Below, one piece after another: positions 43,746 to 55,100 of a stretch of 64,000 bases of DNA. This DNA comes from Clytia hemisphaerica (lineage: Eukaryota > Cnidaria > Hydrozoa > Leptothecata > Clytiidae). The notes below the pieces were generated by a model, which saw nothing but the letters and a program-made list of their open reading frames with translations, had not been told where the DNA came from and did no database searches. Both the position numbers and the translations under genes were made by a program. Location of the stretch: positions 696,808 to 760,807 of the forward strand of contig CACVBU010000053.1 in the NCBI GenBank assembly GCA_902728285.1, in the 5' to 3' direction. Every line of letters begins with the position of its first letter. The first letter of the stretch is position 1.

Positions 43746-44289
43746 ATCGAAGAAGACGACGTTCTGCCGTGACTTTGCTATACACAAATACGATAAGGTG
43801 TTATTTTGAAGACTGTGTTGTCAAATTTCCAGACCAGAACTTATAAAATAAAGACCGAAAAAAATTGGGCTGAGACCTCTATGAACGACGACGACTTCTA
43901 TGTCCGACCACGACCTTATCTGGCACCCGATGTAGAAATTTTCTTCCGACACGCTAAAGCTCTGAAGGTATCCCACGAGCGAAAGAAGTCAATCTCAAGC
44001 TTTTTCGTCGGGATTTATCTATAGGAATATTCTGACAATTAGGCTAGGTGATAATTAGATTGATAATTACTTTTAAATAATATATATTATCCAGGTTTTC
44101 AAGTAAAAAAATCAAACTCAAACTCATGGTATCAACCCAAAACTTCTCTCAAGTTTAATGTTCCATACGCGAAAGTTTTTCAAGCAAATAAAAGAGAAAA
44201 TTCTTGGGTTTCGACCGCTAGGATATCTTGTTTCGTTCGTGGGCTATCAAAACAAAAGAATCATTCAACTGTGAGTTTGTTCACCTGCG

Positions 44290-44432
44290 TTGGGTTTCGG
44301 TCGCTAAAAAATCCCCCTTCCATTTCCAACATGGGTTTCGACCGGTAAAATGGGTTTCGGCCGTTAGGTTGGGCTTCGACCGCTAAGCTGGGTTTCGACC
44401 GCTGAAGTTGGGTTTAGACCGCTGACGGAAAA
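44290..44432. repeat. 19-22-bp tandem repeat, GGGTTTCGACCGCTAA type
   Basis: Five adjacent variants plus one isolated unit at about 44204. It lies in the segment missing from the left arm of the inverted structure. Confidence 0.7.
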
Positions 44433-44512
44433 AAAATACGCCGCGGCGACGACGACCTCTATGTTCGACGACGGCTTATCATTTCGGATTATTGAACCCG
44501 ATCCCCCCTGAT

Positions 44513-45254
44513 AGAAGTAGGGAGTGGCACTCAAGGGTGCGTACTCGGGGCTCCATAATAAGGCCAAATACCAGCCAAATACCACTTTGTTGACATTTCG
44601 CCCTTGACAGCATAACTCGCTTACCTTTCACCTAAACTGAATTCCATATTCTTTATCGACTGTGTCAGCGAGACATTTCAAAATGGTAGAGGAAAAAGTT
44701 CGATTCATCACAGTTTAACACGCTTGCTCGCTTGGCTGATCGATCATTGATCTTGATGTAGATTTTACAGATTTAGTTTTTTGACACTGAAAGAATTTCT
44801 AGTTTTGGTAACTCTGTTTAATGTAGGTATGGATATTGAAATATTATCAACTATAATTATTTTAATAAATTAAGTTTGGTTGCAGAATGATGTCTATTCA
44901 GGCTCTGGCAATATGTCACACATAAAAAGCCCTTTAGTGTTACTGTTAGTTACAAAGTTTGCGAACAAACTTCTGTTGTTGTCTTTAGTGTCATACCATG
45001 AGATCAGGTAACTTGCATCAGTGGAGGCTAACATGCATAGCCCTCAATTGAATGACCTGGCTGGTCATTAAACAACCCTGTCGACGCACTGCCGCACAGT
45101 CAGACAGTCTGCTGATGGTGTGTTTGTCCAGAGGATGTCAACCAAACGTTAGGCCAGGCCCGATTGAATACACCTTTCCCGTAATTTGCAAAACTAATGC
45201 GCGCGTTTGGGCTCTCTGGAGGTAAACAAACCCGTTTTTGCCTGCGTTTTCTTA
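44513..45254. other. Intergenic, nothing recognised
   Basis: No gene or repeat boundary noticed. Confidence 0.4.
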
Positions 45255-45736
45255 GGGGAGACGTCCATATTCAAAGTCGCCACGCGTAACGGGAAAAGAC
45301 CGTTAGTGGGTAGGTATATCGGAATGTTGAGAGTTAGCTGTGGCATTGATGACCAAAATGAAACTCCACTAAAAATTCCAAGTAAAAAATCAAAAATCGC
45401 TTATCGTAGCGCTCACTTCTTCGCTTTTTCCTTTAGCATATGCTATCCAAAATCCTTTCCCTGAGCAATTTAGGGGTAGTTTCAGAGTATAACATTCTTG
45501 CTTTGGGAGTTTTAAAAACAAAGGCCGTTTAAAAATTGTGATGGAATTCGGCCGTTGTAAACCTCTGAAAATGGCGACTTTTGTAGCGGGCCGTTTGTTT
45601 TGATTTTAGCGGGAATGAAAGCTTCAGTAAAATTTTGGTCAAATCATGAAGACCGTTAAAGTGGTGGGTAGGTATGTTTTGAAAGTAACGGTCTTTTCCC
45701 GTTACGCGTGGCGACTTTGAATATGGACGTCGCCCC
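45255..45736. mobile_element. 482-bp MITE, PIF/Harbinger-like
   Basis: The arms beginning GGGGAGACGTCCATATTCAA and inverted at the right end (one mismatch in the first 12, then perfect for about 40 bp to AAAAGACCGTTA) are flanked by TTA on both sides (45252-45254, 45737-45739). A 3-bp TTA/TWA target fits PIF/Harbinger. Confidence 0.78.
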
Positions 45737-45739
45737 TTA

Positions 45740-46111
45740 GGGAAAGTTGGTTTGAGCTTTTCTTAAGTTCTGTCGAACAAAATCCCCTCAAATTTTAGTA
45801 TGTTCAATCTATTCATGATATTATACCACCCTAAAAATCTTTTGCCAAAAGAAGATCGCTATCAAAAGTTAGAAGCTGATAACCCACTTTCCCTAACCCC
45901 TAGGGGGCGAGGGCCCTCGCAGGCAAAAACGCATCCGTTTTATACACAACAACGGTGGAACGCACATTTTCCCAGGCCATTTCTGAGAAGTTTGAATTAC
46001 GGGAAAGGTGTACTGATAGTTTGATTTGTGTCCTCCGACCGACTCTTAAGTTTTTTAGAAAAAGTGTTTCACTTTGAATTGGAAAAACCTAAAAAATTTT
46101 ACCTCCTTCTC
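45740..46111. other. Intergenic, nothing recognised
   Basis: No supported gene. Confidence 0.35.
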
Positions 46112-47698
46112 AGGCCAACCCTAAAAAAATTTTCGTTTTCGGTCCACCGGCCGGGTGAATTTTTTTTTCGTCGTCACCCGGTCGCAGAACACAGTCAAAA
46201 ATTGTGTGACATTTTTGGAAAGTCAAAAAATTGCTTTTTGCTTAGAATGAGGCCTACTCGAGGCATATTTAAATTTTGAGCAATTTTGCTTCAGTAGGTA
46301 TTGATTTATAAGCTTTAGAATGAGGTAACCTCATTTGGGTAACCTCAATTTAACCACATCATATTTCTAAGTATTACTCAGGATTGAAGTAACCTCTTAA
46401 ATTCGCGTTTCTTCTAAAACAACGAGAAATTTCTATACTTGAGTTCTTCGAAGTTTTGATATGGTAACCTCAAAATTCCACCAGATATGGTATCAGATAT
46501 GACAGAAGGTAGAAATGTCACAAAACCCCCTTTATTTCTGACTGTGTTCCGCATTTTTTTTCTCATAAAGGCAACTACTTTTTTATTTTCTGGTTTACGG
46601 ACATTATGAGGAAAATTTTTGGACAGGAGGATGGAAAAAAAATAAAAATAAAATTGATGTTTTAAATTTTTTTTATTTTCTTTTTAAAAATCTGAAATCG
46701 GAGGAAATAATAAAATAATTTTTTATGAAATTTCCTAAAGTAACAATTTTTTAGATTTAAAGACAAAAGAATAAAGTGCAAGATGTTGTTATAGATAGAG
46801 TCTATGGATAAAATAAACTGAAATATAAAAATGTACACATAAAGACTGATATACACATATATGTAAGATTGACATAGGTTCCCATTTAGGATTCACCCTG
46901 AGGGTTCCCACTTTAGGGTTCCCACTTAGGTTCCCCTATCCCACTATTTTTATATCTACTTTTGAATTTTAACAATCAAATAAGGGACTTTGAATAAAAG
47001 CAATTTCAAAAAAAAGAAAAAAAATGAAGAAAATTGACTGTGTACACAAAGAGTTATACAATTTAGTTGTTTTTTGTGGATAGCTAAGGGAAGGATCAAA
47101 GTATCTTTACATTACATTTCTTTCTTCTTTTTTGAAGGTCGGAGAAGAAAAAGTAAATAAAATTTTTTGAAATCTCCATTTTATTTTTCTTTTATTTTGG
47201 CAAAAATAACGTCGGCGGATCCGTAAACCAATAAATAAAAAAGTATTTGCCTAAGAACCAAATAGATAACAGATGAAACTTTCTTTATAAAAACCTTTGC
47301 TCATGACTCATTCAAACTGTTTAATCGTTCCTATATAACACTCTTCAAAAAGTTTGTTTATTTAGCATGCTTTCTGGACGTTAAAGATCAAATAAATAAT
47401 GTTATGCATATTAAATCTATTCATTAGAATGAAAAGTTAGTTGATTCTTAGAAAAAAAAATCACAAAGTACAGCTTATTGTAATTAATAGCAACACATTT
47501 CTTTCAGTGAAAGAATAACAAAACATAAAGACAGAATGTGGGGCAACACTAACAGCCAGAGCAGAGAGATGATTTTTATCTTCCTAATTTTTTTTATTAG
47601 AAATTGTGAAAAGGACCAAAAAAAAAAATTTTCCCGGCCGCCCGCATGACTTTTTTTTTTGTCACCCGGTGGACCGGAAACGAAAAATTTTTTAGGCC
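46112..47698. mobile_element. 1.6-kb TIR element with GGTCCACCGG termini
   Basis: The left end (AGGCCAACCCTAAAAAAATT, then TTCGGTCCACCGG) is inverted at the right (CCGGTGGACCGGAAACG, ATTTTTTAGGCCT) over about 40 bp with mismatches. No transposase frame. The AT-rich interior includes repeated GGTTCCCA(C/T)TTAG words near 46880-46940. Confidence 0.55.
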
Positions 47699-48435
47699 TC
47701 ACCACATGATCTCTGCGGTTCTTTTTTAACTGACTGCTTTGATTCTTCTATAAACAACATCCATTTCGCACACAGAAAATGTCCTGGTGTAACCCGTACT
47801 TGAAATAAATATTTAGCACCTAAAAGCAGAGAGTGGCAGCTGTATTCCTTTAAACACGCGCCTTGAACGCCTTAAACTCCAACTAGAACTTATCTTGTGA
47901 TGGTGGCGCGTGCCTTTGTGGATTCGGGCTTTAGGCTATTTCTTTACATTCGTGGTTAAATTCCAAGATTGCACGATTGCTTGAGGAATTTCAAAAGTTG
48001 AGGTTTTTGGTGGGAAAATGCAAAAAAAAGGTTCCAGTTTTAGCTACCGACCGACCGACCGACCCATTTTTCAAAGCTTCTAGGACACGAACCAAACAAT
48101 CAATTGGCCCTGTTCTTATTGAACCAATTTTCGTAATCTAATTAAACGATAACTGAACCAAATCAAACAATAATCGAACTTTACCAGAAAGTACTGGTCG
48201 ATTATAGTTTGATAACAATATATTGTTTGATTAAGTTTGTTTAGAGTTCAAATAGAGTTATTAGTTTGTAGATTTTAAATAACGCTGTTTGTTTTACGGG
48301 GTGGGCGCCAACTCCTTCTGCCCCACCCTGATGGTGCATTTGTGGCCACCCCTGAGAACGAATGGTGGTCAAGGTCTAGGGAATTTAAATCCAATACATC
48401 AAACAGTTATATATCAAACACAATTGAATTATATG
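47699..48435. other. Intergenic, nothing recognised
   Basis: Only a short CCGA tetranucleotide run (48047-48063) and a local inverted repeat near 48160-48240 noticed. Confidence 0.35.
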
Positions 48436-49200
48436 ATCACGCATGAGCCAGAAACTGAAAATGAAAATATTAACTAAACTCATGAAAACTGTGAAATAAA
48501 TTTTTTTGGTTTTTCTAATTTTATAATTTTTATGGAAACATATTCAACGATACCAAGGTTGCATTACAATGACAAATTGATTTCAGTCAAGCAAAACATT
48601 TATTACCCTTTCAATGACGTCATTTAGGACCCAAATGACGTCACAAAACATTAAATTTGCAATATTTTTGGTTTTCAAGTTCATCCATTTAGAGTGGTAA
48701 TTTTTCGTTGTTTGGGCTTACAAATTACAAATCAGATCTTTTTACCCTCCCCACCATCCAAAGGGCTTATGATGCGTTCAGCTTATCTATTCCTCGGCGG
48801 GTGCTTTCAGTTATCATCATCATCATCAATATTTTAGTTTATACTTGTAAATTATAGTTTTCTTTATTTTCACTTTTTCTCTTTTAAAACATTTAATTGT
48901 TTTTACCTGTAGACACTTGTTTTATTAAAAAAGTGAGGTTATTTTATTTCTAGGCAAAGTCGTAGTTCGTCTACTTTTGTTTTTTGATTTTCCCAAATAC
49001 CTACTTTCGGAAAACTTGTTTTGGCAAAGTTTATTCATCGAACATAGTTTTTCAAATCTAATTTATGATTTTTGGAGATAGAGGCTTAAAATTAATTAAT
49101 TAAATTCAATTACTGAACCGCATCAAACAGTTATCGAACCGAGAAATCCTGGTAAAGTTTAGTTAATATTTTCATTTTCAGTTTCTGGCTCATGAGTGAT
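48436..49200. repeat. Inverted repeat, 45-bp arms around about 675 bp
   Basis: 48436-48480 and 49156-49200 are inverted copies with one mismatch (core CATGAGCCAGAAACTGAAAA). The loop has no coding frame. It may be a MITE or the scar of an inverted duplication. Confidence 0.7.
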
Positions 49201-49733
49201 AAATACTCAAGAATGCTTGAAATACTAAATTTCCAAACAAACGATCGCGATTTATTTGAGTGAAAAGGAAAAAGCAGGTGCCTTATTTTGTTTTTGTGAG
49301 CAACTTTGAGAGTTTTTGTGTGTAAATAAAGAAGTTACTAATTCTATGTAAATTATAATTTCTTTTGGAAATTTCACAATGCATCTGACAAATTTTTTGA
49401 AGGCACCAAAAGTAATTGGGTCGGACATGATGTCCGACTAGAATCGATTTGGGTAGGATATTTCAGCAATTGGGTCGGACAATGTCCGATGTCCGACCGT
49501 TATTTCGAGCCCTGTGAGCCGCCGGGGGTACTTAACAATAAGAGAGATTTTAAGATTAATTTTGAAATGCTTATTTTTTCCATAAATTTAGGCGATACTC
49601 AACAAAAAATAAGGTGGTTTTAAACAAATCTTTGACAAGTTGGCGTTTCTTTCTGTTCTAATGTATGCAAATCACATCAAAAAAAGAATATATTTCTGCC
49701 TTTACTTTCACTTTTGCTTTCGTGTTACGTGAA

Positions 49734-49885
49734 TCTGATTGGATGAATACCGGCTTTTAACAATTTCTTATTGGCTGTAAATCTTTAGCTTCAGGATTCT
49801 GATTGGATCATTTCCCGCACCACATTTGAATTTTGATTGGTTGAAAGCTTCTGAGCATGAATTCTGATTGGATGAATACCTGAAA
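49734..49885. promoter_or_regulatory. Five ATTGG (inverted CCAAT) motifs at about 32-bp spacing
   Basis: ATTGG at 49738, 49770, 49802, 49836 and 49867. The first and last units share CTGATTGGATGAATACC. It may be a decayed 32-bp tandem repeat or a CCAAT-type promoter cluster; the nearest coding ATG on + is 51025. Confidence 0.35.
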
Positions 49886-50561
49886 AGTAAACAATAGTAT
49901 GTAAGTATTTTGCTTATCAAAACCTAAAGATTTCCAGGGGGTTTTATTTACTTTGTATGACAATAATTAGGCCTACAAAACACCGAGAAAAAAAAGCCAA
50001 CATAGAACAGGTGTATTTTGTAATGCAGAATATGATAGTGTGAATCTTTTTGAAATTCTATGCTAGGATTTTTTCTCAATACCCCGTAACTATGCCCAGG
50101 GTACCCGTCGCTAAGACCTTATGTTAAAAACGAAAGCAATTACGGCAAAAATTTATCAAAATTAGCGATTTTTGTAATACCTCATTGATACTTGACTGTA
50201 TAAGATGTATCTCCTAATCATAAAAGTGGTGTAATGCATAATTATGTTTAATATCATTATTAAATTTGAGATTACACATCCTATCTTTATTTTATCATAA
50301 GTAAAATTGTATAACAGTCATTTCAAATGTCTCCAAAAGGCCAATATTTACTCACCATTTATGAACATGTCCTTTACGGCTTTTGTATTCAGTCATATAC
50401 ACACCAGGATGACTGTTTGGTGGTAGGCAGCTTTTGTCTTTAGAAGTTAATTGATTGAAGAAGCTCTACTCCTGGTTAGTTTATCGAGCACTCTTTGAAT
50501 ATGATTTCACCTTGTTTGATTGGTTTTTAGGAGGTTTTGTAAAACCTCCTGTAAATTATCG

Positions 50562-50595
50562 AATAGAAATAGAAATAGAAATAGAAATAGAAATT
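50562..50595. repeat. (ATAGAA)n microsatellite
   Basis: Five to six hexamer copies. Confidence 0.9.
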
Positions 50596-50802
50596 ACTAA
50601 TGTTTTGAGATTTGATCCGCTTTTGAGTACAGTTCTGTACCAAGCATTAAAGCTCAGATATCCAGGCTACAAGAACTGAAATTACTGGGTAAGAAATGAA
50701 TGTCTGTTTTAATGTGTTTAGAGGCGTGAGGAATTTCAGTTAATAACAATTCTGGTCAGTTGTTTGTATATTTCAAGTCCGTAAAGTTGAATCTATTTTC
50801 AG

Positions 50803-50928
50803 TATATAAGTGGTAAATCAGCAATAAAAAATATAGACTGTGAACAAAGTTTATCACCTGAATTTCCAGGCTTAGTTGATGATGATAATGAATCTGATTG
50901 TTCTCAAAATTCAAATTTTGATTTGTGA
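50803..50928 (+). CDS. Possible last coding exon of an unknown gene
   Basis: After an acceptor-like CTATTTTCAG a 41-codon frame (KNIDCEQSLSPEFPGLVDDD...SNFDL) runs to TGA at 50926. Its acidic, Ser-rich composition looks like a protein C-terminus. A possible preceding exon with a coiled-coil-like SIKAQISRLQELKLL (about 50627-50690) would fit an alternative acceptor at 50822. No family recognised. The stop is only 96 bp before the next ATG. Confidence 0.3.
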   Translation, partial: YISGKSAIKNIDCEQSLSPEFPGLVDDDNESDCSQNSNFDL

Positions 50929-51024
50929 TATTTTATTATAAAATGCCATGGTCCTGATGAGTGCTCATTTGATAAACTTCATCAACTTTACACTGTTAAA
51001 TTTGATTTTATATTTTTAGCAATA

Positions 51025-51570
51025 ATGGCATATCACTGTAAAGATAAGTTTCTTACAACATCAAGAGATACTTACAGAGATCCTATAAAGTAATTTGATT
51101 ATAAATATTATAAACCAAAGGAAAGTTTTAATAATCAGCTTTCTATCCCAAATAAATCATCAACTTTGGAATGGTTCCAAGATCACCGTCGAACAAATGT
51201 GGAAGAGCAAACACTTAGAAAAAATCTGAGAACATTTCAGGGAAATGTCCGACCAACTGACTACAGTGATAAGCCGGATATTGCATTAGGCGCAAGACAC
51301 AATCATCGTGAATCGTTGTTCCCAGTAGTACAAAACAAACCTTTGTACATGGTCGAAAATATGCACGTAAAGAATAAAACAGACTTTTACAATGGAGTTC
51401 AACTTCAGAGAGATCAATACCGTGACACAACTGGTTTGAAACATGAGAAGATCAAGGACTTCTACTTTCCCTTTACTGCTGATGAAACATTTGAAAGGCG
51501 CCATAAGAGCTCCTCATATATCACCGATTTCCCCTCATACACAGTTGCCGCCAAAGAATTTGTTCGTTGA
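51025..51570 (+). CDS. Small uncharacterised protein gene, with in-frame TAA at 51091
   Basis: An acceptor-like TTTATATTTTTAG ends at 51019, five bases before ATG 51025. The frame reads MAYHCKDKFLTTSRDTYRDP, meets TAA at 51091-51093, then continues open as FDYKYYKPKE... through ATG 51166 to a stop at 51568-51570 (134 codons from 51166). The protein-like sequence on both sides of the TAA suggests a nonsense allele, a sequencing error, or initiation at 51166. It is rich in Tyr, Arg, Lys and His with no membrane segment. I do not recognise the family. A poly(A) signal AATAAA follows at 51714. Confidence 0.55.
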
Positions 51571-51713
51571 ATATGTATGCACGTTTTTTAGTTACAGTTT
51601 GTCTCATTCATTATTGAACTAGGCAAACTTTGGGGAAAACAATTCAAGTTCCTTTAATGGTCCATAAAATGTAGTCTTAAAAACTTTTTTTGCATAATTT
51701 AATATTATTTTAC

Positions 51714-51719
51714 AATAAA
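51714..51719 (+). terminator. Poly(A) signal AATAAA of the small ORF gene
   Basis: AATAAA 144 bp past the stop codon, followed by T-rich sequence. Confidence 0.5.
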
Positions 51720-52129
51720 TTGAAAATTTTTTAATGCTTAATTTTATTTGTCTTTTTATTACTCGTAGATTCATATTTCATAATGGTCACCTATATTTGA
51801 TGTCAATACTCTTGAAAAATTTAACTTTATTTTTAATTATATTTTTTGTAGATAATTATGATCTCTTTGTAATTTGTAATTTGTACTTTGTAATTCTTTA
51901 ATTGGAAACTATTTATATTCACAATTTTATTTTTTTATACTTATGTTACACCTGGTTACACCACTTTCAAAATACATTTACCTCTTTTTCCTTTTTCAAT
52001 ACGTTCAACCTAATGATGTTTTATTAGAGCAAATTTTCTTATAAGATGTATTTCCTCCTTCTGTGATTTTCTACGTCTTCTTCTTACACTCCATGCTTGT
52101 CACCTATTTTACTAATTTTTCACTCACAG

Positions 52130-55100
52130 ATGGAAGAAACAAGTGAAACAAACGATAATAACGAAAACAAAAAAAGTGAAAATAAGGATAGTGAATATGA
52201 AGAAAATGAAATTGCAGAGCACGTGGAAATATCCGATGATGTAAAGGTTGTTATTGTATTTCCTTAAGACGTTTTTTTATAAGAATATAGTTTATAAGAA
52301 ATAAGCCAAAAATTAAGAATATGCTATAAGAATATCACCATCATAGAAGTTGATAACAGAACCTAAGAATGCCATTTTGTAGAGCACTTTTAAGTGTAAA
52401 TTGTCAATATCATAAAGTAAGGTACAATGCTTTCACAAAAAATGCCATTTTATGCTTCATCTGTGTATTACATGCTATAAAAATTTAGATTGAATTTCGG
52501 CCCTAACATAAGAATATACCGTAAGAATATTTAAGATGATTTTTCCCAAAAAGTTAAGAATATCACCATGATGAAATGGAAAAGCAATATTCTTATAAAA
52601 AAGCCTGTATTCTTTTTAAAGAGGCAGCAAACCGTTTTTTCGTTACCATTGTAATACACCTTTTCGACCCTGGGTGCGTGTCACTTTATAATTTAATTTA
52701 CCACCCTAAACTCGACCCAATCCTTTTTTACACTTTTTTCTATTGTCTTTAGGCACAAAAAAGAGACTGGGACGGTTTTAAGGAAGTAAGGCAATAGGCA
52801 GCTACGATCGAAAATGTGTATTTTCTTTTTCTTTCTACATATAAGCCGACTATCTAATTTACTAACTTCAATTCATCTTACAGGATGTAGATGATGAGTA
52901 TGAAGTAGCTGAAGATGAGCAAATAGTGAAAGAACTTATTGAAGATGGTCTCTCTCAAGTTGGTCATTCTGCTTCAGGGACGAATCAAGTCTATCTAAAC
53001 CTCACTTTACAGGTACGTTCAAGTTTACAGTTCTTCAAATGAGTTAAAATTTGAGTGCATTCTGTTTGTCTGTGTATCTTTCAATCTTTTTAAGGAAACT
53101 TTGGGGTAGGCTAGAGGTTTAAATTTAGCACAGTTGATCGCTAGGTGAGGCCTAGAAGTTGTTTTTCACTTTTTCAAAGTTTTTTGGACCTACCCCGGTG
53201 GAGGTCCTATAAATTAACCTTTGTCCGTCCGTCCGTTAGTTACCAGCTTTTCTCGAGATTGGCTCATTAGTTTTTTCTGATTTTTTGCACAATGATGCAA
53301 AATGGCAATGCCCAAAATGTGACGGAGCCCGATTTTCGAAAAAAAAATTTTTTGGGCAAATTTGGGCCAAAAAACGGCTAAAAAACAGGTTTTTTGGACT
53401 TTGTGAAAAATTGGATCATTAATTTTTTCTGATTTTTTGCATGAAAGTAGGGTACCACCATAGGTAAAAGATGGCTCAAGCAGATTTTTGCAAAAAAATT
53501 TATTTGGCTTAAAAAACACATGTTTATCTATAAGAATTACTATTAATAAGCATACATTAATGTTCTTAGTCAAATTACTCAATTTTTTTTGAGATAGATG
53601 TTTTTTCTGCTCAAGAGGGCTTACTTTTGAAGAATATGTGTGTTTAGACAGGAAATTTGGGTTGCTTGGCGTGTTTTTATAGAAAAACTGGCCAAATTTG
53701 ATATTTTTTTATAAGCACATTATCAATTACTTAGGTATTGGCTTTTCTCGAGATTGGCTCTTTCATTCTTTATGATTTTGTGCACAAAGATGCATAACTA
53801 TAAACCCTTGAATGTGACAGAACCCGATTTTAGAAAAAAAATGTTTTTGGGCAAATTTGGGCCAAAAAACGGTTAAAAAACAGGTTTTTTGGACTTTGTG
53901 AAAAATTGGATCATTAATTTTTTCTAATTTTTTGCACAAAAGTAGGGTACCATCATAGGTAAAAGATGGCTTAAGCAGATTTTTGCAAAATAAATTTGTT
54001 GGCTCAAAAAACGCATGTTTATCTATAAGAATCACTATTAATAAGCATACATCAATGTTCTTAGTCAAATTACTCAATTTTTTTTATGAGATAGATGTTT
54101 TTCTTTTCTCACGAGTGTTTAGATAGGAAATTTTGGTTGTTTGGTATGTTTTTATAGAAAAACTGGCCAAATTCAATATTTTTTTATAAGCACATTATCA
54201 ATTACTTAGGTATTAGATTGATTGGCTCTTTCATTTTCTACGATTTTTTGCATAAAGATGCATAATTATAAACCCTCAAATGTGACGGAGCCCGATTTTT
54301 GGAGAAAGAAATTTTGGGGTATATTTCAGCTAAAAAAAACGGCCATAAAAGGGTTTTTTGGACTTAGTGAAATATTGGACCATTGTTTTTTTCTGATTTT
54401 TTGTATGAAAGTAGATAAAAGATGGCTCAAGCAGACTTTTGTAAAAAATGGAATTTTCAGCTCAAAAAACGCATGTTTATCTATAAGAATCACTATTAAT
54501 AGACATACATCAATGTTCTTAGTCAAATTACTTACTTACTAATTTTTTGGAGATGTTTTTGTTTTGGTTTCGAAAGGTTTTTTTATAAGAAACAAACCAC
54601 TAATTTTAATAGATCGTCACTATTTGTGTTCTGAATGATTGTTTAATGGTCACGTCACGTAGATATCAATTATAAACGTGATAAATGCATAATCCAGGTA
54701 GGTCCATCAAAGTATCACTTGTTGTTTTTGGGTCTACATTCAGTATCAAAATACTTGGCACAAAGGGGAAATTCCCCACGAAATTTTATAACCACAAACA
54801 ATTTGGAAGCGCTCTAAATTAGGTTGGAAGGGTAGAGTTTTAACTCTGAGTTTTAACGCTAGACTTAAAAACTTAGGACCTTAGGATCTGAGGATCCAAA
54901 AGTTCAAAAATTGTTAGGTAGGGCTTAAAATATAGCCTAGAAACCAATAAATCCCTCCCAGGTCGAAATATTCGATGAAACATAGTTGAAGGCTCGAAAT
55001 TGACGCTTGAACTTCAATTTTCGAAAAATGGTAAAATAGCCAATATGTTATGGGACTGATTGTAGTTACGAGTTTTAGCGCCAAAACAAGAGTTTACTTA

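Larger units (their letters stand above)
40553..44512. mobile_element. 4-kb inverted structure with minisatellite arms
   Basis: The left arm 40553-41078 is the inverted copy of 43281-43913 plus 44437-44512. Both start with TTCGACGGCGACTTCTATGT at the inner border and end with ATAATCCGAAATGATAAGCC and GGGGGGATCGGG at the outer border. The right arm carries an extra segment of about 520 bp (43914-44436). The spacer is about 2.2 kb. It could be a foldback-type transposon or an inverted duplication; no transposase is seen. Confidence 0.65.
49201..50802. other. Region upstream of the small-ORF/LRGUK cluster
   Basis: No supported gene. Contains the ATTGG array (49734-49885), a 10-bp-arm palindrome AGGAGGTTTTGTAAAACCTC (from 50529) and an (ATAGAA)n microsatellite (50562-50595). 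Confidence 0.4.

Noticed and set aside
43255-43846. Three overlapping long frames with a repeated RPRPLC/FDDDLYV peptide, and their mirror at 40775-41134
   Set aside because: The 19-bp unit is out of step with codons, so all frames cycle through the same words; no start context or splice sites.
40553-44512. Regular short repeats considered as a CRISPR array
   Set aside because: No unique spacers between the 19-bp units, and the genome is eukaryotic.
46662-46856. Minus-strand 64-codon frame rich in Ile/Phe/Tyr
   Set aside because: Product of AT-rich transposon interior; no conserved pattern.
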